The notes under the pieces: generated by a model
The model's input: only the letters and a program-made list of their open reading frames with translations
Databases searched by the model: none
Told to the model about the DNA's origin: nothing
Part shown: one piece after another, positions 1 through 10,519 of the stretch
How positions within the stretch are numbered: the first letter of the stretch is position 1
Layout of the letters: each line of letters opens with the position of its first letter
Position numbers and translations under genes: made by a program
DNA from: Halioglobus sp.
GTDB taxonomy: Bacteria; Pseudomonadota; Gammaproteobacteria; Pseudomonadales; Halieaceae
Direction of reading: 5' to 3'
DNA length: 48,074 bases
NCBI GenBank assembly: GCA_020443325.1
Contig: JAGRIK010000040.1
Span: forward strand, 1-48,074

Positions 1-27
1 CTGGGGCCCCACAGCGGGAACCGGTAA

Positions 28-945
<918 letters not shown>

Positions 946-1048
946 GCGGAAAAAAATAGAAGAAATCCGTCCCCATATCGGCCGGGCTTATTGCAGGCGC
1001 GACAGGTAATCGCTAGCATGGTTGAAACGCTATTTGAGTTGGAACGCC

Positions 1049-1684
1049 ATGCCTCCGAGAAAATCCCAAAGGCGCCAGCAAATATTGGAAGCCCTGGCCC
1101 ACATGCTGGAGGCCAGCCCTGGCAACCGCATAACCACCGCCGGCCTGGCGAAGCAGGTCGGTGTCTCCGAAGCAGCACTGTATCGGCACTTCCCCAGCAA
1201 ATCCAAGATGTTCGAAGGCCTGATCGAGTTTATCGAAGATACGCTGTTCACCCGCATCAACATTATCCTGGGCGAAGAGCCGACCGCACAGAAGCGCTGC
1301 GAAAAAATGATTATGCTGTTACTGGTTTTTACCGAGCGCAATCCGGGCCTGACACGCATACTGACGGGTGATGCCCTCGCCGGCGAAACCGAGCGCCTGC
1401 ACCAGCGCGTCGCGCAGCTGTTCGACCGCTTCGAAACCCAGCTCAAGCAGGTCATTCGTGAGGCCGAATTGCGCGAAGGGCTGCGCCCCACGCTGTCCCT
1501 CGCTGCGGCGGCCAATCTGCTGATGGCGGCGGCAGAGGGGCGCATTTCCCAGTACGTGCGCAGCGGCTTCCAACGGGTGCCCACGCTGGACTGGAACAAG
1601 CAGTGGGAATTGCTGATGGGGGGGTTCTTTCGCCAGGCGATCACACAGCCCCTTGCAGGCCAGGCGAGCGGCTTCGTCAGCTAG
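1049..1684 (+). CDS. slmA: nucleoid occlusion factor SlmA (TetR family)
   Basis: DNA-binding inhibitor of FtsZ assembly that stops septation over the nucleoid. The 211-residue product has a TetR-type helix-turn-helix at about residues 15-60, containing the diagnostic [19 protein letters not shown], followed by [14 protein letters not shown] and [15 protein letters not shown], all characteristic of SlmA rather than other TetR regulators. The open frame extends upstream to a TTG at 1022; I choose the ATG at 1049 because it matches the start of known SlmA proteins. In enterobacteria slmA neighbours pyrE and dut, so its place near pyrE is conserved. It ends 15 bases from the convergent DUF4124 gene. 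Confidence 0.95.
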   Translation: MPPRKSQRRQQILEALAHMLEASPGNRITTAGLAKQVGVSEAALYRHFPSKSKMFEGLIEFIEDTLFTRINIILGEEPTAQKRCEKMIMLLLVFTERNPGLTRILTGDALAGETERLHQRVAQLFDRFETQLKQVIREAELREGLRPTLSLAAAANLLMAAAEGRISQYVRSGFQRVPTLDWNKQWELLMGGFFRQAITQPLAGQASGFVS

Positions 1685-1699
1685 GCGCGGCCAGCCCGG

Positions 1700-2359
1700 C
1701 TACTTTTTGGTGCGCAGCGTCTGACGTAGTTCCACCACGTCACGCAACATTTCAAAGCGTTCGATATCCGCGTCGTAGGCCGTCTCGAGCTCCTGCATCT
1801 CACGCTCCCGGTCTTTGATGTCGCGCTCAGTGCTGGAGATTTCGCTCTGCAGGATTTCAATCGCCCTGAGACGCTCAACGTCCACCGGCATACCCGAGCG
1901 CTCCATATTGGCGGCTTGTGTCTGGTAGTTCTCCACTTTTTGCTTCAGCGCACGGCGATTGCCCTTGAGGATGCTCATTCTGATCTGCAAATCGCCCAGG
2001 GCACGACGTCGGGCGTCCTCAATGTCATCGACAGTGCTGTAGCGCAGCATTAGGGATTCGTCCCACTTGCGCAGGCGTTCCTGCTCCGCCCTGGCGTCTT
2101 CCTCGCGCGCGTTCTCGGCGTTTTCGATCGCCCTTTCTTCCGGCGTAAGCGCCCGCGGCACCACCTTGATCACCATACCTTCATTGTTCAGCACTTCGTA
2201 GCCACCGGCGATCAATTCCACCGGCACCTGATAGTCCACGACAACATTGCCCTCGGCATTGCGATAGCGATAGAGTGGCTTGGCATGCGCCAAAGTCGTG
2301 AGACACAACAACAATGCGCAGGCCACAATCCGATGAAAATGTGGTCTTCGAGTATTCAT
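1700..2359 (-). CDS. exported DUF4124 protein with long coiled coil
   Basis: A 219-residue protein of unknown function. A signal peptide covers residues 1-26 (hydrophobic core ACALLLCLTTLA, probable cleavage after AHA). A DUF4124-like segment follows (LYRYRNAEGNVVVDY, about 29-43), a motif usually found at the start of small periplasmic proteins of proteobacteria. From about residue 71 to the end the sequence is almost all charged helix rich in E, R and Q, predicting a coiled coil that dominates the mature protein. Periplasmic location is inferred. It lies leftward, 36 bases downstream of pyrE, and could be co-transcribed with it. No enzymatic motif is visible. Confidence 0.8.
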   Translation of the reverse strand: MNTRRPHFHRIVACALLLCLTTLAHAKPLYRYRNAEGNVVVDYQVPVELIAGGYEVLNNEGMVIKVVPRALTPEERAIENAENAREEDARAEQERLRKWDESLMLRYSTVDDIEDARRRALGDLQIRMSILKGNRRALKQKVENYQTQAANMERSGMPVDVERLRAIEILQSEISSTERDIKDREREMQELETAYDADIERFEMLRDVVELRQTLRTKK

Positions 2360-2395
2360 GCGCCCAATATAGAACCTGTACCCGGTTGGTACAAG

Positions 2396-3031
2396 CTACA
2401 CCCCGTAGCGTTCGCGATAGGTTTGCATCGCAGCCAGTGGCCCCTGATCAGCTGATTCGAGGTAGGCAATGATGTGAGCCATATTGATGATGCTCAACAC
2501 CGGTACGTTCTGGGTCTTCTCAACTTCCTGCACAGCCGACAATTCTCCGGCACCGCGCTCCTGTCGATCGAGGCCGATGACGACCCCGGCCAGTTCGGCC
2601 CCCGCGGTTTGAATCATCCCGATCACTTCCCGCACGGCCGTGCCCGCCGTGATCACATCGTCTATAACCAATACACGCCCGCGCAGTGGTGCGCCCACCA
2701 GCGTGCCGCCCTCGCCATGGGCTTTGGCCTCCTTGCGGTTGTACGCGAACGCCACATCCCGACCATGGTGGTCCGCCAGCGCGACCGCGGTCGCAGCAGC
2801 CAGCGGGATGCCCTTGTAGGCGGGACCCAGCAAAATGTCGAATTGTACGCCGGAATCCACAATACACTGGGCATAGCAGCGGCCGAGCACTGCCAGTGCC
2901 TCACCGGACGCAAACGCCCCCGCATTGAAAAAATAGGGGCTGGTCCGACCCGACTTCAGGGTAAATTCACCGAACTTCAGCACATCGCAGCGACGCGCCA
3001 GCTCAATAAATTCGGTTTGATAGCCTTGCAT
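2396..3031 (-). CDS. pyrE: orotate phosphoribosyltransferase
   Basis: Transfers the phosphoribosyl group of PRPP to orotate to form OMP in pyrimidine synthesis. The 211-residue length is typical. The PRPP-binding signature [13 protein letters not shown] is at residues 120-132 and the flexible catalytic loop [11 protein letters not shown] at 99-109, containing the lysines and histidine expected of this family. The N-terminal [17 protein letters not shown] segment (20-36) binds orotate. The gene is divergent from crc with 262 bases between their starts, as in pseudomonads, where pyrE and crc are neighbours. I see no leader peptide or pyrimidine attenuator that I could support. Confidence 0.97.
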   Translation of the reverse strand: MQGYQTEFIELARRCDVLKFGEFTLKSGRTSPYFFNAGAFASGEALAVLGRCYAQCIVDSGVQFDILLGPAYKGIPLAAATAVALADHHGRDVAFAYNRKEAKAHGEGGTLVGAPLRGRVLVIDDVITAGTAVREVIGMIQTAGAELAGVVIGLDRQERGAGELSAVQEVEKTQNVPVLSIINMAHIIAYLESADQGPLAAMQTYRERYGV

Positions 3032-3125
3032 ATCGGTATTTGATCCTCAAGGAAGCATTGTATTCCCGCATTTACGCTATAGAATACGCAAATCTGGGTT
3101 TTGACCACTTACTAATAACAGGTTC

Positions 3126-3143
3126 CGAGACTGCGCAGTCTCG
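3126..3143. repeat. perfect 18-bp palindrome upstream of crc
   Basis: The sequence CGAGACTGCGCAGTCTCG reads identically on both strands, with no spacer. It lies in the 262-base region between the divergent pyrE and crc starts, 95 bases from the pyrE start codon and 150 bases from the crc start codon. It could be an operator for a dimeric regulator or, in RNA, a hairpin. It is not followed by a T-run, so it is unlikely to be an intrinsic terminator. The binding protein is unknown to me. Confidence 0.6.
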
Positions 3144-3293
3144 TTACAGACGTTATCGCGATCAGCGCTGGTGAAACAGCGTTGGTTCAACTAAAACGAT
3201 CAGATGTACGAGCATTACCCCGGGCGCCCAGCGCACTCTCAAGGTGTTGCGCGCTTCGTGCATCATACACGCTCTCATATCAAGGGGCCAAGA

Positions 3294-4058
3294 ATGAGGA
3301 TCATCAGCTTCAGTGCTGACGGTATAAAAAACGCCGCAGACAAAGGATTTTACGACTGGCTGAACGAGCAGGATGCCGATTTTATCTGTGTCCAGGATTT
3401 GCAGTGCTCGGAATACGACTTGAAGGACAATCTCTTCTTCCCGTCAGACTACAACGCCTACTTTTTTGACGATGTCGATGGCAAGGCCAATGGTGTTGCG
3501 ATCTACTGCCGGGAAATGCCCAAGGCGATCATGACCGGCCTCGGCTTCACCGACTTCGACATGGAGGGGCGCTATATCCAGGCTGATTACGAAAACCTCA
3601 GCGTAGCCTGCCTGTTGGCCCCTCACGCAAAGCAGGGTGACAGCGCCCAGCAGGCGCGCAAGAACGAGTTTTACGAGCTTCTGGGCGCCCACCTGCAAAA
3701 AATCCGCAACAAGCGCAGGGAGTTCATCATCTGCGGTAACTGGCATATCGCGCACAGCGCCGCGGATGTGCAGGACACCCAGCGCAATAGCACGGCTACC
3801 GGTTTCCTGGCGGAGGAGCGACAGTGGATGGACGAACTGCTGGCCTCGGGCTATGTCGACGCTTTCCGCGAGATCAACTCAGACCAGGATGAATTCAGTT
3901 GGTGGCCGGAGGGCAAACGTGGAGAGAACGGCTGGCGCACAGACTTTCAAATCATCTCGCAGGGCCTGAAGTACGCCGTGGACTATGGCGCCATCTACAA
4001 GATCAAGGAGTTCTCAACCCACGCGCCCATCATCATGGACTACGATATAGAGCTGTAG
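3294..4058 (+). CDS. crc: Crc-like protein of the exonuclease III/EEP fold
   Basis: The 254-residue protein resembles the Pseudomonas catabolite repression control protein, which acts with Hfq and RNA to repress translation of catabolic genes and has no nuclease activity. The start MRIISFSADGI, the FSWWPEGK segment and the end STHAPIIMDYD match Crc. Catalytic positions of exonuclease III are altered: the LQE motif reads VQD, the GDxN motif reads CGNWH, and the SDH motif reads STH, as in Crc. The frame is open upstream to 3204; I choose the ATG at 3294 because it follows AAGGGG and gives the family N-terminus. A true but divergent nuclease is a less likely alternative. It is followed convergently by rph with a 19-base gap. 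Confidence 0.85.
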   Translation: MRIISFSADGIKNAADKGFYDWLNEQDADFICVQDLQCSEYDLKDNLFFPSDYNAYFFDDVDGKANGVAIYCREMPKAIMTGLGFTDFDMEGRYIQADYENLSVACLLAPHAKQGDSAQQARKNEFYELLGAHLQKIRNKRREFIICGNWHIAHSAADVQDTQRNSTATGFLAEERQWMDELLASGYVDAFREINSDQDEFSWWPEGKRGENGWRTDFQIISQGLKYAVDYGAIYKIKEFSTHAPIIMDYDIEL

Positions 4059-4077
4059 TCCGCCGCCAACTGGCGCG

Positions 4078-4797
4078 TTACGACGCTAGTGCGGCCTTTT
4101 GCATTGTGATCAGCTGCTGTATGCCGCCGCTCGCCAGATCCAGCAAGGCGTCCAGTTCAGCGCGAGCGAAAGGCGCCTGCTCGGCGGTGCCCTGCACCTC
4201 GATAAACCCGCCCGCTGCATCCATGATGACGTTCATATCCGTATCGGCGGCGGAATCTTCATCATAATCCAGGTCCAGCACCGGGACCCCCTGGTAAACA
4301 CCCACTGACACAGACGCAATCATCTGCCGCAGCGGATCTTCCTTGAGCAGTTTCTCGCGCTGCAGGTAATTAATGGCATCGACCAGGGCGACACAGGCCC
4401 CCGTGATAGCGGCTGTCCGGGTGCCTCCGTCTGCCTGGATCACGTCACAATCAATGGTGATGGTGTTCTCGCCAAGCCGTGCGAGATCGAGGGAGGCGCG
4501 CAGGGACCGGCCAATCAGTCGCTGGATCTCCACCGTACGCCCGCCCTGTTTGCCGCGGCTCGCTTCCCGGCCCATGCGACTGCCGGTGGAGCGCGGCAGC
4601 ATGCCATACTCGGCGGTCACCCAGCCCCGACCCTCACCCCGCATGAAACTCGGTACACCCTTCTCAGCGGAGGCCGTGCAAATAACCTTGGTATCGCCAA
4701 AGCACACCAGCACGGAGCCCTCGGCATGTCGGGTGTAATTGCGTGTGATGCTTATCTCTCGCAGCTGGTCAGCCGCACGGCCACTCGGTCGTTGCAT
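4078..4797 (-). CDS. rph: ribonuclease PH
   Basis: Phosphorolytic 3'-to-5' exoribonuclease that trims tRNA precursors. The 239 residues match the family length. Visible signatures are [19 protein letters not shown] near the N-terminus, [53 protein letters not shown] (phosphate and catalytic region) and [10 protein letters not shown]. The longer frame to 5019 overlaps yicC and adds unrelated sequence; the ATG at 4795-4797 follows a GGAG ribosome binding site and gives the usual MQRPSGR start. It is divergent from yicC with 200 bases between the starts. Confidence 0.96.
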   Translation of the reverse strand: MQRPSGRAADQLREISITRNYTRHAEGSVLVCFGDTKVICTASAEKGVPSFMRGEGRGWVTAEYGMLPRSTGSRMGREASRGKQGGRTVEIQRLIGRSLRASLDLARLGENTITIDCDVIQADGGTRTAAITGACVALVDAINYLQREKLLKEDPLRQMIASVSVGVYQGVPVLDLDYDEDSAADTDMNVIMDAAGGFIEVQGTAEQAPFARAELDALLDLASGGIQQLITMQKAALAS

Positions 4798-4899
4798 GGT
4801 ATTGCTCCGGTTGTGATTAAAGCGCGCTAGTATACGCGAGGCGCCGACACGATGTTGCACGGCGAGCCGTAGAACCGCGACCTGCTCCACCCGGGTATC

Positions 4900-4934
4900 C
4901 GACCTGCGCGGCTCGACCTGCGCGGCCCGACCTG
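4900..4934. repeat. 14-bp tandem repeat, 2.5 copies
   Basis: Units CGACCTGCGCGGCT (4900-4913) and CGACCTGCGCGGCC (4914-4927) are followed by a partial unit CGACCTG (4928-4934). The two full copies differ only at the last base. The repeat lies in the 200-base region between the divergent starts of rph and yicC, so it could influence either promoter, or simply be a slippage-prone GC-rich repeat. Confidence 0.8.
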
Positions 4935-4997
4935 TATGCACCATAAACAAGCTGCTACACTCGCTGGCCTGCTGCACAACAAAGGCCTGCAATACAG

Positions 4998-5864
4998 ATG
5001 ATCCAGAGTATGACCGCATTTGCGCGTGAAAGCGCGACCACCCGTCAGGGCACCCTGACAGTGGAATTGCGCTCGGTAAACCATCGCTATCTCGACTGCA
5101 GCTTCAAGCTACCTGACGCCCTGCGATCCCTGGAGCCACGCTTGCGCGACAAGGCAAGCGCCGCCCTGTCGCGGGGGAAGCTCGACTGTATGATACGGCT
5201 GCAGTCACACGCGACACAGGGCGGTGAACTGGAAATCGACGGTGACCGATTAGCGGCGCTGCTTGTGGCGGCAGGGCGCATTCAGGCGCAACTGGAAAAC
5301 CCGGCGCCCGTCAGCGCGTTGGATGTCCTGCAATTTCCCGGCATCTACAGCGCCCCGGAAGAACCGGAAGAGCAGCTGCGGGAACAGGCCCTGGCCCTGT
5401 TCACAGACGCGCTCGCCAGCATGCAACAAAACCGCCAGCGCGAAGGCAGCAAGCTGGCAGCACTGGTGCAGGATCGCCTGTCCCAGGTGGCCGCGGCAGT
5501 GGTGTCCACCCGGGAAATACTACCTGCCCTGATGCAGCACCAGCGCGATCGCATCATCGCGCGCATTGCCGACCTGAAAGTGGAGGTCGACCAGGGCCGC
5601 CTTGAGCAGGAACTCGTCTACCTGGCCCAGAAAGCGGATGTCGACGAAGAACTGGACAGGCTGGTCGCGCACATTGACGAGGTGCAGCGAACACTGGACA
5701 AAGGCGGGCCCTGTGGTCGGCGGCTGGACTTTTTAATGCAGGAATTGAACCGGGAGGCCAATACCCTCTCCTCCAAATCACAGTCCGCCAGCACCACCCA
5801 GAGCGCGGTGGAACTGAAAGTACTGATCGAGCAGATGCGCGAACAGATCCAGAATATCGAGTAG
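4998..5864 (+). CDS. yicC: YicC family endoribonuclease-like protein
   Basis: The 288-residue protein starts [11 protein letters not shown] and continues with [15 protein letters not shown], the YicC_N signature. The C-terminal DUF1732 domain is present at about residues 205-288, with [19 protein letters not shown]. YicC proteins have been described as endoribonucleases in enterobacteria; that role is transferred by family. It sits at the head of the rightward run with gmk 12 bases downstream, the common yicC-gmk-rpoZ-spoT order, so co-transcription with gmk is likely. The start ATG at 4998 reproduces the conserved N-terminus. Confidence 0.94.
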   Translation: MIQSMTAFARESATTRQGTLTVELRSVNHRYLDCSFKLPDALRSLEPRLRDKASAALSRGKLDCMIRLQSHATQGGELEIDGDRLAALLVAAGRIQAQLENPAPVSALDVLQFPGIYSAPEEPEEQLREQALALFTDALASMQQNRQREGSKLAALVQDRLSQVAAAVVSTREILPALMQHQRDRIIARIADLKVEVDQGRLEQELVYLAQKADVDEELDRLVAHIDEVQRTLDKGGPCGRRLDFLMQELNREANTLSSKSQSASTTQSAVELKVLIEQMREQIQNIE

Positions 5865-6494
<630 letters not shown>

Positions 6495-6518
6495 CCCGAT
6501 ATCCGCGATTATTTGCGC

Positions 6519-6549
6519 TGGACGCACCCGGGGTATATCGCGCTATAAT
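6519..6549 (+). promoter_or_regulatory. candidate sigma-70 promoter of rpoZ-spoT
   Basis: A consensus -10 hexamer TATAAT at 6544-6549 is preceded by TGGACG at 6519-6524, a weak -35 match, with a long 19-base spacer. It lies 50 bases after gmk ends and about 137 bases before the rpoZ start. The predicted leader contains a short GC-rich hairpin (CAGGCC 6642-6647, loop GTC, GGCCTG 6651-6656) about 30 bases before the start codon. Only the -10 element is strong. Confidence 0.5.
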
Positions 6550-6686
6550 TGGCGGTTCCGCCGGGACAGCTGCGCTGCCTGGCAAAGAGCGGGGCGCGGG
6601 TGCATCCACCGGCAGCTCCAGCTTAACAAAATCCGTGTTATCAGGCCGTCGGCCTGCGGCACACGCAAAATGGGAAGTATTTGAGA

Positions 6687-6947
6687 ATGGCACGCGTAAC
6701 CGTTGAAGATTGTCTGGAAAATGTCGCTAACCGCTTTGAACTGGTAATGGTAGCCAGCAAGCGCGCCCGACAACTGGCCACCGGCGGCAGGGACCCGATG
6801 GTTCTGGAAGAGTCCGACAAGCCCACCGTAATCGCCCTGCGCGAAATTGCCGAGGGTTTTGTGACCAGCGATATCCTGAAACGGGAAAGCGAGATGGACG
6901 CCGAGGATGAACTGGCAGACGTTATGGAGGCCTCCGAAACCCTGTAA
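6687..6947 (+). CDS. rpoZ: RNA polymerase omega subunit
   Basis: Small subunit that helps fold and assemble the beta' subunit of RNA polymerase and contributes to a ppGpp binding site. The 86 residues begin [20 protein letters not shown] and contain [13 protein letters not shown], both diagnostic. A TTG six bases upstream (6681) is also in frame; the ATG at 6687 is chosen because it gives the universal MARVTV start. The acidic C-terminal tail is typical. It is followed after 53 bases by spoT, a conserved pairing of the ppGpp enzyme with a ppGpp-responsive polymerase subunit. Confidence 0.96.
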   Translation: MARVTVEDCLENVANRFELVMVASKRARQLATGGRDPMVLEESDKPTVIALREIAEGFVTSDILKRESEMDAEDELADVMEASETL

Positions 6948-7000
6948 CAGAGTTTCCACACGCTGCGGGCATCTTCTGTTAAGGGTCTTGAGTCAACGAC

Positions 7001-9118
7001 ATGCAAACCCTGGATGCCCTTAATACCACCCTGCGCAGTTACCTCAACCCCGAGCAGACCAACCACGTCAATCGCGCGTACTTTTTCGCTGAGCAGGCCC
7101 ACTATGGGCAAAGACGTCGCAGTGGAGAGCCCTACGTAACCCACCCCCTCGCAGTTGCCGGCATCCTCGCCGACATGCACATGGATCACCAGAGCCTTAT
7201 CGCCGCGATGCTGCACGATGTCATTGAAGACACGGGCATCGAAAAGGTCGCCATCGGCGAGCAGTTCGGCCCAACGGTGGCGGAACTGGTCGACGGCGTG
7301 AGCAAGCTGACCCAGATGGAATTCGGGTCGCTGGAAGAAAAGCAGGCCGAGAACTTCCAGAAAATGGCACTGGCCATGGCCCAGGATATTCGCGTTATCC
7401 TGGTGAAGCTGGCCGACCGACTGCACAACATGCGCACCCTGGGAGTGCTCAAATCAGCGAAAGCCCGGCGTATCGCCCGGGAGACCCTCGAAATCTACTC
7501 CCCGATCGCGATGCGCCTCGGCATGAATTCTGTGCGCATGGAGTTTGAAGATCTCGGATTCAAGGCGCTCTACCCCATGCGCGCCGCCCGTATCGATGCC
7601 GCGCTGCGCCAGGCCCGGGGTCATCGCAAGGAGTTGGTGGAGAAAGTACGGCACCAGATCGAGGTCACGTTGCAACAGGAAGGTCACGATGTCGCTGTGC
7701 TGGGACGCGAAAAACACGTGTACAGCATCTACAAGAAGATGAAGTCCAAGCGCAAATCCTTTTCCGAGATCATGGATATCTACGCGTTTCGCATTATCGT
7801 GGACTCCGTGGACACCTGCTATCGCGTACTGGGCTGCATTCACAGCCTCTACAAACCGGTGCCGGGGGAGTTCAAGGATTACATCGCCATTCCCAAGGCC
7901 AATGGCTACCAGTCGCTGCACACCGTGTTGATGGGAATGCACGGCGTTCCCATCGAAGTCCAGATCCGCACCCAGGAGATGGAGGATATGGCCAACAACG
8001 GCATCGCCGCGCACTGGCTCTACAAAACTGAGGACCATTCTGCCAAGGGCAGCCAGGCGCGCGCGCGCGAGTGGGTGCAGGGCCTGCTCGAAATGCAGCA
8101 ACGCGCGGGCAATTCGCTGGAGTTTATTGAAAGCGTCAAGATTGACCTGTTCCCGGATGAGATCTACGTCTTCACCCCCCAGGGCCGCATACTGGAACTG
8201 CCGCGACGGGCCACTGCCGTGGACTTCGCCTACGCAGTGCACACGGATGTCGGAAATAGCTGCGTCGCCTGTCGAATCAACCGCCGCCTGGCCCCTCTAT
8301 CCGAGCCCCTGCAGAGCGGCCAGACCGTTGAAATCCTGACCTCAGCCGGCGCGCGGCCCAATCCTTCCTGGCTGGATTACGCGGTTACCGCCAAAGCCCG
8401 CTCCAATATTCACCACTTCCTGAAATACCAGACCAGGGATGACTCCGTGGCATTGGGGCGCAGCCTGTTGGACAAGTCGCTCGCCAGCTTCGGCAGCAGT
8501 CTTGAAAGCCTTCCTGCAGAAAAGCTCGCAAAGTTTTTGGCACAACAGCGATACGACAGCCTGGACGACCTGCTGGAAGATGTGGCCCGCGGCAGTCGCC
8601 TGCCAACGTTTACCTCGCAGCAACTGCTCAGCGGCCTGCAGGATAGCCAGCTCCAGCAGAACAATGACTCTGACCAGCCCGTCGCCATCTGCGGCACCGA
8701 GGGCTTTATGGTCAGTTATGCGCGCTGTTGCCACCCCATTCCCGGCGACCCGATAGAGGGTTACCTGAGCCTCGAAAAAGGCGTGGTGGTACACCGCGAG
8801 CAGTGCAAGAACCTGGTGGATATGCGCGACCACAACGAGCGTCGTATCGCGCTACGCTGGGACGGTGCAGTAGAGGGTGAATACCGCGCGGAGTTGCGCG
8901 TTGAGGTTGAAAACAGGCGGGGCATGATCGCGGTCATTGCCACGCGGATCAACAGCATGGGCGTCAACATCGAGAAGATATCCACCGATGACAAGGACTA
9001 CCAGTTCACCTACGTCAATCTCGAAATGCTGGTAAAGGGCCGCGTGCACCTTGCCCGCATAATGAAACGCCTGCGCACGATTAACCATGTGCGCAAGGTC
9101 ACCCGCATCAAGAACTAA
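7001..9118 (+). CDS. spoT: bifunctional (p)ppGpp synthetase/hydrolase
   Basis: Makes and degrades the alarmone (p)ppGpp. The 705 residues show the complete RelA/SpoT layout: an HD hydrolase domain with HDVIEDT at 72-78 and VKLADRLHNMRTL near 134-146; a synthetase domain with GREKHVYSIYKKM, YAFRIIVD and YIAIPKANGYQSLHT; a TGS domain at about 385-450 (FTPQGRILELPRRATAVDFAY); a cysteine-containing conserved region (YARCCHPIPGDPIEGY); and a C-terminal ACT domain. Because the HD residues are intact, the hydrolase should be active, which favours SpoT over RelA. It is followed by ridA after 39 bases. Confidence 0.97.
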   Translation: MQTLDALNTTLRSYLNPEQTNHVNRAYFFAEQAHYGQRRRSGEPYVTHPLAVAGILADMHMDHQSLIAAMLHDVIEDTGIEKVAIGEQFGPTVAELVDGVSKLTQMEFGSLEEKQAENFQKMALAMAQDIRVILVKLADRLHNMRTLGVLKSAKARRIARETLEIYSPIAMRLGMNSVRMEFEDLGFKALYPMRAARIDAALRQARGHRKELVEKVRHQIEVTLQQEGHDVAVLGREKHVYSIYKKMKSKRKSFSEIMDIYAFRIIVDSVDTCYRVLGCIHSLYKPVPGEFKDYIAIPKANGYQSLHTVLMGMHGVPIEVQIRTQEMEDMANNGIAAHWLYKTEDHSAKGSQARAREWVQGLLEMQQRAGNSLEFIESVKIDLFPDEIYVFTPQGRILELPRRATAVDFAYAVHTDVGNSCVACRINRRLAPLSEPLQSGQTVEILTSAGARPNPSWLDYAVTAKARSNIHHFLKYQTRDDSVALGRSLLDKSLASFGSSLESLPAEKLAKFLAQQRYDSLDDLLEDVARGSRLPTFTSQQLLSGLQDSQLQQNNDSDQPVAICGTEGFMVSYARCCHPIPGDPIEGYLSLEKGVVVHREQCKNLVDMRDHNERRIALRWDGAVEGEYRAELRVEVENRRGMIAVIATRINSMGVNIEKISTDDKDYQFTYVNLEMLVKGRVHLARIMKRLRTINHVRKVTRIKN

Positions 9119-9157
9119 GAGGCCACGCCTCACCGCAATCAATACTGGAGCACAACT

Positions 9158-9541
9158 TTGAGTAATCGCGCAGTCATCTCAACTCCCGACGCCCCCGACG
9201 CCATCGGCCCGTATTCCCAGGCCATTAAAGTGGGCAATACCGTATGGCTCTCGGGCCAGATTCCGCTCGTGCCCGGCACCATGGAACTCATCGCCGGCGA
9301 CATTACCGCCGAGGCCACGCAGGTATTCAAAAACCTCAGCGCCGTGGCCGAAGCGGCTGGCGGCAGCCTGCAGAATGCCGTCAAGATCAATATCTCCCTG
9401 ACCGACCTGCAGCACTTTGGCGCAGTCAACGAAGTCATGGCGCAGTATCTGGAAGCACCCTTCCCGGCGCGTGCCTGCGTGCAGGTCGCCGCGCTTCCCA
9501 AGGGCGCGCAGATAGAGGTAGAGGCTATCCTGGTGCTGTAG
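9158..9541 (+). CDS. ridA: RidA family 2-iminobutanoate/2-iminopropanoate deaminase
   Basis: Hydrolyses reactive enamine/imine intermediates released by PLP enzymes such as threonine dehydratase. The 127 residues carry DAIGPYSQAIKVGN near the N-terminus, and PFPARACVQVAALPKGAQIEVEAI near the end, with Arg105 and Glu120 at the active-site positions of the family. The start is a TTG at 9158, preceded by GGAG at a suitable distance; there is no in-frame ATG nearby that keeps the conserved N-terminus. It follows spoT in the same direction, as in Pseudomonas, and converges on the SDR gene with a 50-base gap. Confidence 0.95.
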   Translation: MSNRAVISTPDAPDAIGPYSQAIKVGNTVWLSGQIPLVPGTMELIAGDITAEATQVFKNLSAVAEAAGGSLQNAVKINISLTDLQHFGAVNEVMAQYLEAPFPARACVQVAALPKGAQIEVEAILVL

Positions 9542-9591
9542 GCGATCGCGTCTATCGCACAGAAAACCAGCGAACGGGAAGCAGGTCGCCG

Positions 9592-10464
9592 CTAGGGCGA
9601 TGCAAGGAGCGCTGCGTAACCGCTTTTGTAGTCCGGGAAAATCAATTGGTAGCCACTGGCGTGCAGCGCACGATTGCGACACCGCTTGTGGCCTGCCGAA
9701 TTGTGCCGCGTCGGCTCATCGGAGGACACCGGGTCACTGTCTCTCGCTGTATCCAGGCCCATTTCCGCGGCCAGCCAGGTTTCCACCTCATAGCGCGGCG
9801 CCGGCAGATCATCCACGCCAATGTAAACGGGCGCAAGCGTATTGTCGGCATTTGCCAGGCCCAGCAGGTGCGCCAGAAAGCCCGCGCAATCCTCCCGATG
9901 GATGCGATTGGTGTAGCTCACCGGCTGCGGCGGGCAGAGTTCGCCCCGGCGAATACGCGACAGCAGGCGCCCACCGGGAATGCCGTACACCCCCGCAAGG
10001 CGCACCACCGATGCGGCGTGCCCGGACGCCAACAGCAGCCGCTCTGCCGCAATTATCTCCAGCGCCCAGGGGTCTTCCGTCGTCAGTGCACTGTCCTCGT
10101 CGACCCAGCCACCGTCCGCCTCGGCGAACACCCGGGTGCTGCTGGTCATCAGGATATGTCGGGGCCGATGTTGCCCGAGACCGGACAACAGGTTTTCCAT
10201 AGCCGTTCGAAATCCCGCTTTATAACCCGACACTGAACGATCGGCCGGGTTGAAAATGGCCAGGACGAAGTCCGGCCGCAGCTGCGCCGCAAAGTCCAGG
10301 CTTCCCTGCTGCGTGTAATCCGCGGCGCGACCGTTAAATCCGGCGGGCAGTTTCCCGGTGTTACGCCTTACGCCGGTGACCGTGCAGCCCTGCTGCAGCA
10401 GGGCGCTGCCCAACCGGATGCCCAGGTCCCCACAGCCGACAATTAGGGCAGAACTGTTCTTCAT
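9592..10464 (-). CDS. SDR family NAD(P)-dependent oxidoreductase/epimerase (YeeZ-like)
   Basis: A 290-residue extended-SDR protein of unknown substrate. The N-terminal Rossmann motif SALIVGCGDLGIRLGSALL (residues 5-23) binds NAD(P). MTSSTRVFAEADGGWVDE resembles the TSSTSVYG segment of YeeZ and related epimerases, and RLAGVYGIPGGRLLSRI follows. The canonical SDR catalytic YxxxK tyrosine is not evident: the corresponding region reads DPWALEIIAAERLL, so classical dehydrogenase activity is doubtful. A GTG at 10479 is an alternative start; the ATG at 10464 gives the compact start MKNSSALIVG. It is divergent from oxyR with 55 bases between starts. Confidence 0.8.
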   Translation of the reverse strand: MKNSSALIVGCGDLGIRLGSALLQQGCTVTGVRRNTGKLPAGFNGRAADYTQQGSLDFAAQLRPDFVLAIFNPADRSVSGYKAGFRTAMENLLSGLGQHRPRHILMTSSTRVFAEADGGWVDEDSALTTEDPWALEIIAAERLLLASGHAASVVRLAGVYGIPGGRLLSRIRRGELCPPQPVSYTNRIHREDCAGFLAHLLGLANADNTLAPVYIGVDDLPAPRYEVETWLAAEMGLDTARDSDPVSSDEPTRHNSAGHKRCRNRALHASGYQLIFPDYKSGYAALLASP

Positions 10465-10519
10465 AAACCGATCACTCACTGGTTACACTAGGGGCTTACG
10501 CTAAAGGAATAGGAATTGT

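Noticed and set aside
9541-9600. GCGATCGC near the ridA end, similar to the highly iterated palindromes of cyanobacteria.
   Set aside because: A single copy of an 8-base palindrome is expected by chance in this GC-rich sequence.
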